Shown here: one piece after another, positions 1 to 6,681 of the stretch
How the letters are laid out: the number at the start of each line of letters is the position of its first letter
Position numbering within the stretch: the stretch's first letter is position 1
Origin: Oscillospiraceae bacterium
Lineage (GTDB): Bacteria; Bacillota; Clostridia; UMGS1810
Length of the DNA stretch: 8,606 nt
Assembly (NCBI GenBank): GCA_022769845.1
Contig: JALEIO010000188.1
Location: 1 to 8,606, forward strand
Direction: 5' to 3'
Made by a program: the position numbers and the translations under genes
The notes under the pieces: generated by a model
Seen by the model: only the letters and a program-made list of their open reading frames with translations
Database searches by the model: none
What the model was told of the DNA's origin: nothing

Positions 1-28
1 CAAAATCTACGCTGCCTAATATCGCGCC

Positions 29-95
29 ACTGTGGATTTCCTCCGTTCGGGGCTACGCCTCTCTCTTCGTAAATCCACAGTCCTCTACCATAGAG
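29..95. repeat. Inverted-repeat hairpin element, possibly a dispersed intergenic repeat
   Basis: ACTGTGGATTT (29-39) and AAATCCACAGT (71-81) are a perfect 11-bp inverted repeat around a 31-base loop. The loop is GC-rich compared with its surroundings and contains GGC-TAC-GCC (51-59). Directly after it, CTCTA-CCA-TAGAG (83-95) forms a second small hairpin. A T-rich stretch follows (103-118), so on the plus strand the region could act as a weak terminator for a gene left of the window. On the minus strand, the rodA direction, no T-tract follows the big stem. The plus-strand reading frame from base 3 stays open to a stop at 108-110, but it has no start or ribosome binding site and looks non-genic. 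Its structure and different base composition suggest a repeated intergenic element (MITE- or REP-like). That is inference, because only one copy is visible. Confidence 0.5.
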
Positions 96-163
96 TCACT
101 GCTATTTTAATTTTGTTTCAACTTGCTATTGCAATTTGCGAAAATTATTTTGAGCAGCAAAAT

Positions 164-203
164 GTTTAATTAAACAGGTAAAATTATTGAAGTGTTATAA
201 CAC
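164..203. repeat. Two 12-bp perfect palindromes at the 3' end of rodA
   Basis: GTTTAATTAAAC (164-175) and GTGTTATAACAC (192-203) are both perfect 12-bp palindromes. The second lies inside the last codons of rodA and the first just after its stop. A weaker TTGC-TATT-GCAA hairpin sits at 123-134. None is followed in the rodA direction by a proper U-tract, so a canonical intrinsic terminator is not evident. They could be weak hairpins or protein-binding sites, or chance in A+T-rich DNA. Confidence 0.3.
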
Positions 204-1290
204 GGCATCGCTTTTGCACGCTTAACACAAGTCCGATTGCTATAAGATTAGTCACAAGCGACGAGCCTGCATACGAGAAAAACGGAAGCGGTATTCCCGT
301 TACCGGCATAAGACCTATGCACATTCCGATATTTTCAAAAATGTGCGCCATAAACATAAATGCAACACCGACACAGATGTATCTGCCGAATTTGTCCTTT
401 GATGAGTTTGAAACGTAAATGCAGCGCACAACCAGCGTAAATAAAAGGGCAATAACGATTGTGCAGCCGATAAGACCAAGCTCCTCACCGATAACCGCAA
501 AAATAAAATCGGTGTGTTTTACGGGCAAAAATCCAAGCTGCGTCTGCGTGCCTTTAAAAAGTCCTTTGCCGAAAATCTGACCCGACCCTATGGCAATTTT
601 CGACTGTATAACGTGATAGCCTTTGTCAAGAGGGTCACTTTCCGGATTGAAAAATACAATAATCCTATCTTTTTGATACGGTTGTAAAAGAAAATTCCAC
701 GCAATGGGAATTGCCGCACCGATTGCCGCAAGCGCCGCAAAAATATATTTATATGATATTCCGGCAACAAAAATCATACCGGCAAAAATGCACATAAACA
801 CCATTGTTGTGCCAAGGTCGGGCTGAAGAAGTATAAGGGCGGCAATCGGCACAATATGCAGTATCAGCACAAAAAGATTGCGGTGATTGTTTACGTTTTT
901 TATCATTGAAAGGTGTTTTGCAAAGGTAATTATAAAGCCGATTTTTACAATTTCGGCAGGCTGAATGCCAATTGAGCCGAAACGAATCCAGCTTTTTGCG
1001 CCGCTTTCTTCTTTTCCGGTACCGAAAATAAGCGTTGCAATAAGCATCAATATGCAGATTATATAGATATATTTTGCAAATTGACCGTAAACATTATAAT
1101 CTATTGCCGACACCGCAAGCATTGCCACAAAGCCGAGCGCAAACGCTGCAGACTGAACTATTATATATTTTTGGCTGTTATCCATTGATTTTACGGCGCT
1201 TGAAATCATTACAAGACCGAAAACACAGCATATTACGGTTACAAGTATCAAAAAGTAGTCAAGCTTGAAAAAATCTGTCTTTTGTTTCAT
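184..1290 (-). CDS. rodA: RodA, SEDS-family peptidoglycan glycosyltransferase
   Basis: RodA is a polytopic membrane enzyme that polymerises lipid II into glycan strands during cell elongation, working with a class B PBP and MreB. The product has 368 residues, within the usual family range, and is hydrophobic throughout, consistent with about ten membrane spans. Family signatures are visible: W101 in AKSWIRFG, QPAEIVKIGF (110-119), LLQPDLGTTM (154-163), NPESDPLDKGYHVIQS (215-230), IAIGSGQIFGKG (232-243), LPVKHTDFIFAVIGEELG (255-272) and GIPLPFFSYAGSS (332-344). D261 in HTDFIFA corresponds to the essential Asp of characterised RodA proteins. The GKG..GTQTQL stretch favours RodA over FtsW or SpoVE. 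The ATG is preceded by GGAG six bases upstream on the minus strand. The gene is transcribed divergently from the DUF5685-addBA operon, with no mreBCD or PBP partner visible. No canonical terminator follows. Confidence 0.95.
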   Translation of the reverse strand: MKQKTDFFKLDYFLILVTVICCVFGLVMISSAVKSMDNSQKYIIVQSAAFALGFVAMLAVSAIDYNVYGQFAKYIYIICILMLIATLIFGTGKEESGAKSWIRFGSIGIQPAEIVKIGFIITFAKHLSMIKNVNNHRNLFVLILHIVPIAALILLQPDLGTTMVFMCIFAGMIFVAGISYKYIFAALAAIGAAIPIAWNFLLQPYQKDRIIVFFNPESDPLDKGYHVIQSKIAIGSGQIFGKGLFKGTQTQLGFLPVKHTDFIFAVIGEELGLIGCTIVIALLFTLVVRCIYVSNSSKDKFGRYICVGVAFMFMAHIFENIGMCIGLMPVTGIPLPFFSYAGSSLVTNLIAIGLVLSVQKRCRVITLQ

Positions 1291-1320
1291 AATTATCTCC
1301 GAATTTTTGTTGATAATTAG

Positions 1321-1348
1321 ATTATATCACATTTATAAAAATTTACAA
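1321..1348 (-). promoter_or_regulatory. Predicted rodA promoter (extended -10)
   Basis: Reading the minus strand, TTGTAA (complement of 1343-1348) is followed after 16 bases by a perfect TATAAT (complement of 1321-1326). A TG one base upstream of the -10 gives an extended TGaTATAAT. Transcription would start near 1314, leaving a leader of roughly 25 bases with the GGAG ribosome binding site at 1297-1300. This fits a housekeeping sigma-A-type promoter. The -35 overlaps that of the opposite promoter. Confidence 0.7.
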
Positions 1349-1369
1349 GAAATTTTTATTGATTATATT
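1342..1369 (+). promoter_or_regulatory. Predicted promoter of the DUF5685-J-protein-addBA operon
   Basis: TTTACA (1342-1347, 5 of 6 match to TTGACA), a 16-base spacer and TATATT (1364-1369, 5 of 6 match to TATAAT) place the transcript start near 1376. This leaves a short leader carrying AGGAGG (1392-1397) before the ATG at 1402. Other TATA-like boxes nearer the gene would put the start inside the ribosome binding site, so they are less likely. No other promoter-sized gap occurs before addA, so this one probably drives all five genes, although internal promoters inside coding sequence cannot be excluded. Confidence 0.55.
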
Positions 1370-1401
1370 TAAAAAATGTTATAAAATATATAGGAGGAAT
1401 T

Positions 1402-2265
1402 ATGTTTGGATATGTAAATGTTTTTAAAGACGAGCTTAAAATCAAGGATTTTAATATATACAGAGCGTATTACTGCGGTTTGTGCAAACAGCTCGGCGAA
1501 AGCTTCGGCGCGTTTTATCGCTTGGGGTTAAGCTATGATTTTACATTTCTTGCACTTGTTTTGGATTCTGCCGACGACAATAAAATTTGCTTTTCGTCCG
1601 AAGGATGCGCAAAGCATTTGGGCAAAAAGAGGTTGGTTGTTAAAAATAACAGTGCAATTAATTATGCCGCTGATATGAGTGTTGTTTTAAATTATTATAA
1701 AATTTTGGACGATATAAACGACGAGTTTTTTTCAAAATCGCACATTTTTTATTTGCCGTACAAATCGGCGATGGGAAAAATTAAGCACATCAAAAGTGAT
1801 ATAATTAACAGCGTGAGAGACAATCTTGAGCTTCTTTATAAGCTTGAAAAAGAAAATTGCGCCGAACCGGACATTGTTTCCGACGCATTTGCAAGGGCTA
1901 TGATGGCAATTTTTTCTGAAAACCGCGCTCTTGAGAATTTTGGATATAATATCGGAAAATTCATATATTTAATTGACGCTTTGGACGATTTGGAAAAGGA
2001 CGTAAAGAAAAAATCATATAATCCGTTTTACGAAAAATACGGCGATAATTTTGAAGAACTGATTAACAGTGCCGAATTTGTGCTGACATTTACTCTGTCA
2101 AAAGCCGCCGAAGAATTTGAAAAATTAAAAATTTACAAAAACTATGAAATAATTAAAAATATTGTTTATCTCGGACTTAGGTCAAAGCTGGACTATATTT
2201 TGCAAAAATATAAAAAGTCCAAAGACATCGAAAAGGAGAAATGCACAAATGAAAAATCCGTATGA
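1402..2265 (+). CDS. DUF5685-like family protein, possible all-alpha terpenoid-synthase-like fold
   Basis: This 287-residue protein has no signal peptide or clear membrane span and is probably cytoplasmic and mostly helical. The N-terminal block YYCGLCKQLGESFG (23-36), then RLGLSYDFTFLAL (40-52) and a C-x5-C-x2-H cluster (C63, C69, H72), are what I recall of DUF5685-type proteins; the assignment is from memory. Two Asp-rich motifs stand out. DDINDE (103-108) follows a hydrophobic helix. LIDALDDLEKDVKKKSYNP (190-208) is preceded by FGYNIGKFIY and resembles the second Mg-binding motif of squalene/phytoene synthases, where a helix leads to DxxxD, basic residues and an aromatic-x-Pro. The motifs are about 92 residues apart, shorter than the roughly 140 of squalene synthases, so catalytic activity is uncertain. 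C25 and C28 form CxxC and could bind metal. The start is fixed by AGGAGG four bases upstream. It is first in the operon, and its end overlaps the J-protein gene by 17 bases. Function unknown. Confidence 0.75.
   Translation: MFGYVNVFKDELKIKDFNIYRAYYCGLCKQLGESFGAFYRLGLSYDFTFLALVLDSADDNKICFSSEGCAKHLGKKRLVVKNNSAINYAADMSVVLNYYKILDDINDEFFSKSHIFYLPYKSAMGKIKHIKSDIINSVRDNLELLYKLEKENCAEPDIVSDAFARAMMAIFSENRALENFGYNIGKFIYLIDALDDLEKDVKKKSYNPFYEKYGDNFEELINSAEFVLTFTLSKAAEEFEKLKIYKNYEIIKNIVYLGLRSKLDYILQKYKKSKDIEKEKCTNEKSV
2233..2238 (+). promoter_or_regulatory. Ribosome binding site that sets the J-protein start
   Basis: AAGGAG lies ten bases before the ATG at 2249, inside the end of the upstream gene. The reading frame is open further left, to an ATG at 2162, but that start would add 29 residues that are merely the other-frame reading of the upstream gene and would displace the J-domain from its usual position at the N-terminus. 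The ATG at 2249 is therefore chosen. Confidence 0.8.
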
Positions 2266-2851
2266 AGTTTTGGGGGTAAAAGAGGGAGCGAGCGACGAGG
2301 AAATAAAAAAAGCCTACCGCGAGCTTGTGAAAAAATATCACCCCGACAAATATGTAAATAATCCGCTTGCCGACCTTGCGGCAGAAAAAATGAAGGAAAT
2401 CAACGAGGCGTATGACGCTCTTACAAAGGGCGGAAACGGTAATGGCTATTCGTCATCCCAGTCATCATACGGCGGAGGATACAATGCAAGTTTTAACACT
2501 GTACGCGCGGCGATAAATTCCAACAACCTCGCCGAAGCGGAAAGACTGCTTAATTCTATGTCGGACAGAGGAGCGGAATGGCATTATCTTTACGGAGTAA
2601 TTTGCCTTAAAAGAGGATTTTACGATATGGCGCGCAGTCATTTTGAACGCGCCTGTGCTCTCGACCCCTCAAATCCTGAATATCAAAATGCGCGAAACAG
2701 TATGACATCAAGCTTCAATACCTATAGGAATACAGGCAATGCCGGCGGATACCCTGTGGGCGGCTGTTCAACCTGCGACATATGTCAAGGGCTTTTGTGC
2801 ACTGACTGCTGCTGTGAATGTATGGGCGGCGACTTTATTCCGTGTTGTTAG
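2249..2851 (+). CDS. J-domain protein with TPR-like middle and Cys-rich tail
   Basis: This 200-residue protein starts directly with a J-domain (about 3-60): NPYEVLGV, the helix II region EEIKKAYRELVKKY, the HPD motif at 31-33 that stimulates DnaK ATPase, and EINEAYDAL. A Gly/Ser/Asn-rich linker follows (61-80). Residues about 82-150 are helical; WHYLYGVICLKRGFYDMARS and the following residues to DPSNPEY (111-145) read like one or two TPR repeats. The tail from 173 to the end holds ten cysteines in 28 residues (C173, 176, 179, 184, 187, 188, 189, 191, 199, 200) and ends in Cys-Cys. It lacks the CxxCxGxG zinc repeats and C-terminal domains of true DnaJ, so it is a specialised class C-type co-chaperone and not the housekeeping DnaJ. 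The tail might bind zinc or an Fe-S cluster, or be lipid-modified. It overlaps the DUF5685-like gene, implying coupled translation and possibly a shared job. Client and role unknown. Confidence 0.9.
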   Translation: MKNPYEVLGVKEGASDEEIKKAYRELVKKYHPDKYVNNPLADLAAEKMKEINEAYDALTKGGNGNGYSSSQSSYGGGYNASFNTVRAAINSNNLAEAERLLNSMSDRGAEWHYLYGVICLKRGFYDMARSHFERACALDPSNPEYQNARNSMTSSFNTYRNTGNAGGYPVGGCSTCDICQGLLCTDCCCECMGGDFIPCC

Positions 2852-2855
2852 GAGG
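2850..2855 (+). promoter_or_regulatory. Strong Shine-Dalgarno supporting a TTG start
   Basis: A consensus AGGAGG begins inside the TAG stop of the J-protein gene (2849-2851) and lies eight bases before TTG at 2864. No ATG or GTG in that frame is better placed, so the TTG is accepted as the start of the membrane protein. A perfect SD with a weak start codon, overlapping the previous stop, suggests coupling by ribosome re-initiation. Confidence 0.8.
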
Positions 2856-2863
2856 ACTCTTTT

Positions 2864-3376
2864 TTGAAATCTAAAGATTTGGCATTGGGCGCAATTATAT
2901 GTGCCCTTACGGTTATTATGTTTCTCGGTGCGAATTTGTTCGGCACTTTAAAACTTGCGGTTTTGTTTTTATCTACGGTTTTTATATGCGTTATCCTTGA
3001 TTTTTCAGGTGTAAAAACTGCGCTTGCCGCTTATGCCGCGTCATCTCTGCTTGCTTGGATTGCCGTTCCGGACAAAACAATTTGTATTGCGTATCTCATT
3101 TTTTTCGGCAATTACGCGGTTGTTAAGCATTATATCGAAAAAATTGCAAATCAAAAGGCAGTGTGGACAACAAAAATTGCTTGCGCAACCGTTTATGCAG
3201 CGGTTACATATTTTTTTACAAACGTATTTTTGAGCGGGGCTTTGGAAAAATTTAATATTTTCATATTTATTGCTGCCGCAGATTTTGCTTTTGTCATAGG
3301 CGATATAATGTTAAGCAAGGTTTTAAAGGTTATTTTTTCAAGATTTTCTTTTCGGAGTGGTGACAAATGGCGCTGA
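2864..3376 (+). CDS. Small polytopic membrane protein of unknown function
   Basis: This 170-residue protein is strongly hydrophobic, with five to six probable membrane segments at roughly 7-26, 30-46, 52-68, 72-86, 104-123 and 131-152. A short basic N-terminus (MKSKD) and a basic C-terminal tail (KVLKVIFSRFSFRSGDKWR) are consistent with both ends lying in the cytoplasm if there are six spans. The size, N-terminal pattern and lack of an obvious catalytic motif are reminiscent of ECF-transporter substrate-binding (S) components, but I see no diagnostic signature and no ATPase or T-component nearby, so this is only a resemblance. PDKTICIAYLIFFGNYAVVK (69-88) looks like a conserved loop-helix block. 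It starts at TTG with a strong AGGAGG and overlaps addB by ten bases. Its position between a J-protein and addB does not reveal a function. Confidence 0.8.
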   Translation: MKSKDLALGAIICALTVIMFLGANLFGTLKLAVLFLSTVFICVILDFSGVKTALAAYAASSLLAWIAVPDKTICIAYLIFFGNYAVVKHYIEKIANQKAVWTTKIACATVYAAVTYFFTNVFLSGALEKFNIFIFIAAADFAFVIGDIMLSKVLKVIFSRFSFRSGDKWR

Positions 3377-6300
3377 ATTTTATATACGGCGTTTCGGGAA
3401 GCGGAAAAACGCAGTATATTTTTGAAAATATAATAAAAAACGAAAAACACCGCGTGCTTATTGTGGTTCCGGAGCAATTCACGCACGAAACCGAGCGCAG
3501 AGTGCTGAAAGAATACGGTTCTACCAGTAAATTCGGCATTGATGTTTTGTCGTTTGAGCGTATCGGCGCGAGAGTTTTTTCCGAATGCGGACAAAGGGTA
3601 AAAGAAAGAGTTACAAACGTGGGCAAGGGCGTTATCGTTTCTAAAATTTTGTCTGAAACTAATCTTACATATTACAAAAACTCGGCGCAAAATCCGGGTT
3701 TTGTTCAACTTTGCGCCGACACGTTATCGGAATTTAAAAAGTACAATATTTCGCCTGAAAGTTTGAAAGAGGCATATCAAAAGGAAAGCGGAAATATACT
3801 TCGGGCAAAAACAGATGATTTTTACAAAATTTTTTGCGCATATCTTGATATTCTGGGCGATGATTACACCGATTCGGATGATATTCTGGATTTGGTGCTG
3901 TCCGCGATGGAAAATTCAAAATTTTTTAAAAACACTATTGTTGTTTTTGACGAATTTTCAAGCTTTATTCCCACAGAAATAAACATTATAAAAAAGATTG
4001 TATCGGACGCCGCCGAGGTTTATGTGACCCTTTGCACAAACACGCTTATATGCGATGATATAACAAGGTCATCGCTTTTTGCGCCAACTGTTATAACTGC
4101 CGACAAGCTTATCAAAGCGTGCTGTGCCGATGGATTGAAAATAGGGGAAAAAAAACATCTTGAAAATTTAAAGCGCCATAAAAACACAAAAATGCTTGGT
4201 GTTCTTAACAAAGCGTTATGCGAAAACAGGTTTGGCACAGGCAAGGAAATCAATGGCGAAATAAAGCTTTTTTATGACCAAAATCCATATTTTGAGGCAG
4301 AAAACACCGCGAAAGAAATTTTGCGCCTTACCCGCGATTTTAAATATCGCTACAACGAAATAGGTGTTATATGCGCAAATCTATCTGAATATTCACAGCT
4401 TATAAAAAGCGTTTTTTCATCTTATAATATACCTTGCTTTATCGACGAAAAAAAAGAAGCTTTATCGCACCGCCTTGTGCTTTTTGTACTGGGTGCGCTT
4501 GATATTTACATAGAAAATTACAGTTATGATTCGATTTTTTCATTTTTGCGGCTCGGATTGTGCAATTTGACCGATTACGAAATTGACGCGCTGGAAAATT
4601 ATGTTCTTGCGCAGAATATTAAAAAAAGCGCTTGGGAAAATGATGAAAAATGGAATTATACGCTTAAAATTCATAAAAACAATCAGAAATTAAGCGAAAA
4701 ATTTACTCAAACCGTATGTGCGGCTCGCGATAAATTTATGTCTGAAATAAAGCCGTTTCACGATAAAATAAAAGGTAGAAAAAAAGCGTCCGATATAGTG
4801 TATGCGCTGTATGAGTATCTTACCGGCTGCGGATTTTTTGACAAAATCGAGGCACAGATTGACTTTTTTGAAAAGACAAACGATGTTAAAAATGCAAAGG
4901 AATATCTTGCGGCAGACAGCGCAATTATCAGCACATTTGATGAAATTGCAAAGCATCTCGGTGATGAAACCGTAAATGTACGCGAATTCAGAAATCTTTT
5001 ATATTCGGCTTTTTCAATGCAGAAACAAGGCTACGTTCCGTATTCTTCCGATAACATAATTGTCGGAAATGCTGACAGGACTGTGTCGAAGGATATAAAA
5101 GCGCTCTTTATTATCGGTGCGGTTGACGGAATGTTTCCGACACCTAAAAAGTCAAGCGGAATTTTCGGTGACGGCGAGCGCGAAATTTTGGCGCAAAACG
5201 GCGTTGAATTATCCGAAACAAGCAAAACAAAGGCTTTTTACAACAAGTTTTTGATTTACAACTGTGTGACGGCGCCCGAAAGGCTTCTTTACATTTCGTT
5301 TCCCATTTGCGACAGTGCCTCCAACGCTCTTCGTCCGGCTTTTTTGTTTTCGACAATACGCAAAATTTTTCCTGATTTGCAAATTTGCATACGCGATAAC
5401 AAAAATGAGAGCGATTTGGATAAAGTCACGCTTTTAAAGCCAACTTTAGAGCCGCTTATTGACGCGATAAAAGAAAACAATCCATCGCCGGTATGGATTG
5501 AGGTTTACAGATATTTGCTTGAAAATGACAAAAACCAAGCGGACAGGATAAAAGGCTTTTTTTGTTATACTCCGGATTTTAGCGGTATATCAAAAATGCT
5601 TATAGAAAAGATTTTCGGCGGCGAAATTTATTCGTCGGTATCAAAGCTTCAAGCCTTCAGAAGTTGTCCTTTTATGTACTTTTTAAAATATGTGTTAAAG
5701 TTTGAAGAAAAAGAAATTTTTTCGCTTAATGCGGCTGATGTCGGCACTTTTGTGCATATGGTTTTTGAAAAAATATGCAAGCAGATTGAGGAGGACAAAA
5801 CAGATTTTGCCGCTGCCGACGATGATTTTATTAAAGAAAGAATTGCGTATTACATAAACAGTGAGGTCGAAAAAATTCAAAATAATGTTTCGGAGGCGGA
5901 AAATCGTAGCACCTTCATAATAAAACGGCTTGGCGACGCTGTTTTTTCGTGCTTCGACATTTTGAAATTTCATATTATAAATTCAAGCTTTATTCCGCTC
6001 GGCTATGAAATAACCTTCGGAAAGGACGGTAAAACAAGGTTTGATATACAAACCGATGACGGCAAAACGGTGCACCTTATGGGTATTATAGACCGCGCCG
6101 ATAAATTTGAAACGCAAAACGGCACCTTTGTGCGAATTATTGACTATAAGACCGGCAGCAAAACCTTTAGTCTTTCTAATATGTTTTACGGACTTGATGT
6201 TCAGCTTATGGTGTATCTTTCGGCGCTTACAGAGTCGGATAATTCCGAGTATAAAAAGGCGGGCGCGCTGTATTTTAAATTTGACGACTACATATACAAG

Positions 6301-6681
6301 GCAAATACCCGCACCGAAATGTCAAAATCATACGAAAAAATGAAAAGCGCACTAAAGCTCAAAGGGATTATTTTAAACGACAAAAACGTTATAGCGGCAT
6401 ATGACCCTGTTTCAAAATCGCGTGCAAAACTTGCTGACGAAAAGAATTTTGACCTTTTATCCAACCATATAAAAAACGGAATAAAAACACTTTGCAATAA
6501 GATATTTGAGGGCGATTTTTCGGTTTGCCCGACTGTGTCCAAAGACGCTTCGCCGTGCAGCTACTGCGACTACGGAGCAATATGCAAAATAGATATAACC
6601 AAGAATTTTGGCGAGGAACTAAAACCCTTAAGCGATGAAGAAGTATGGAAAAAACTGGAGGTGGAAGAAAATGTGGACTAA
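3367..6681 (+). CDS. addB: AddB, helicase-nuclease subunit B
   Basis: AddB partners AddA in the cytoplasmic enzyme that resects double-strand DNA ends to a Chi-regulated 3' tail for RecA. The 1104 residues are close to the family's usual 1150 or so. Visible in order: Walker A GVSGSGKT (8-15); the Walker B-like VVFDEFSSF (192-200); a long helicase-like region including FIIGAVDGMFP (581-591), typical of the family; then the nuclease domain. In the latter, H797 (GTFVHMVFEK), D909 (GIIDRAD), D926 and K928 (IIDYKTG) form the expected RecB-type active site. C767 together with C1064, C1067 and C1073 (CxxCx5C) matches the AddB 4Fe-4S cluster that staples the nuclease domain. All key residues are present and the frame is intact, so it should be active. 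The start ATG has GGAG nine bases upstream and overlaps the membrane-protein gene by ten bases. The 3' end overlaps addA by eleven bases, which fits equal production of the two subunits. The RexB form of lactic bacteria is a less likely name. Confidence 0.96.
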   Translation: MALNFIYGVSGSGKTQYIFENIIKNEKHRVLIVVPEQFTHETERRVLKEYGSTSKFGIDVLSFERIGARVFSECGQRVKERVTNVGKGVIVSKILSETNLTYYKNSAQNPGFVQLCADTLSEFKKYNISPESLKEAYQKESGNILRAKTDDFYKIFCAYLDILGDDYTDSDDILDLVLSAMENSKFFKNTIVVFDEFSSFIPTEINIIKKIVSDAAEVYVTLCTNTLICDDITRSSLFAPTVITADKLIKACCADGLKIGEKKHLENLKRHKNTKMLGVLNKALCENRFGTGKEINGEIKLFYDQNPYFEAENTAKEILRLTRDFKYRYNEIGVICANLSEYSQLIKSVFSSYNIPCFIDEKKEALSHRLVLFVLGALDIYIENYSYDSIFSFLRLGLCNLTDYEIDALENYVLAQNIKKSAWENDEKWNYTLKIHKNNQKLSEKFTQTVCAARDKFMSEIKPFHDKIKGRKKASDIVYALYEYLTGCGFFDKIEAQIDFFEKTNDVKNAKEYLAADSAIISTFDEIAKHLGDETVNVREFRNLLYSAFSMQKQGYVPYSSDNIIVGNADRTVSKDIKALFIIGAVDGMFPTPKKSSGIFGDGEREILAQNGVELSETSKTKAFYNKFLIYNCVTAPERLLYISFPICDSASNALRPAFLFSTIRKIFPDLQICIRDNKNESDLDKVTLLKPTLEPLIDAIKENNPSPVWIEVYRYLLENDKNQADRIKGFFCYTPDFSGISKMLIEKIFGGEIYSSVSKLQAFRSCPFMYFLKYVLKFEEKEIFSLNAADVGTFVHMVFEKICKQIEEDKTDFAAADDDFIKERIAYYINSEVEKIQNNVSEAENRSTFIIKRLGDAVFSCFDILKFHIINSSFIPLGYEITFGKDGKTRFDIQTDDGKTVHLMGIIDRADKFETQNGTFVRIIDYKTGSKTFSLSNMFYGLDVQLMVYLSALTESDNSEYKKAGALYFKFDDYIYKANTRTEMSKSYEKMKSALKLKGIILNDKNVIAAYDPVSKSRAKLADEKNFDLLSNHIKNGIKTLCNKIFEGDFSVCPTVSKDASPCSYCDYGAICKIDITKNFGEELKPLSDEEVWKKLEVEENVD
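6657..6661 (+). promoter_or_regulatory. Ribosome binding site of addA within the addB end
   Basis: GGAGG lies nine bases before the ATG at 6671, inside the last codons of addB. The ATG lies eleven bases from the addB end, so ribosomes finishing addB can restart on addA. This fixes the AddA N-terminus directly ahead of the Q-motif residues TNDQQNAI. Confidence 0.8.

Noticed and set aside
3..110. Open plus-strand frame through the hairpin element, possibly the tail of a gene
   Set aside because: No start or ribosome binding site is visible, the frame runs through both arms of the inverted repeat, and the peptide shows no family features. A gene end from outside the window cannot be fully excluded.
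1377..1387. TGtTATAAA / TAAAAT as the -10 box of the plus-strand operon
   Set aside because: It would start the transcript inside the AGGAGG at 1392-1397. The pair at 1342-1347 and 1364-1369 leaves a workable leader.
2162..2248. 29-codon N-terminal extension of the J-protein from an upstream ATG
   Set aside because: The extension is the other-frame reading of the DUF5685-like gene. The ATG at 2249 has its own AAGGAG and puts the J-domain at the N-terminus as expected.
3193..3708. 171-codon minus-strand open frame across the membrane-protein/addB junction
   Set aside because: It lies antisense to two well-supported genes, has no convincing ribosome binding site, and its translation shows no domain-like pattern.
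4146..4155. Run of eight A after GGGG in addB as a programmed frameshift site (another A8 run at 4448-4455)
   Set aside because: The zero frame continues with conserved AddB sequence, and no stimulatory hairpin or useful alternative product is apparent. A-runs are common in this A+T-rich gene.
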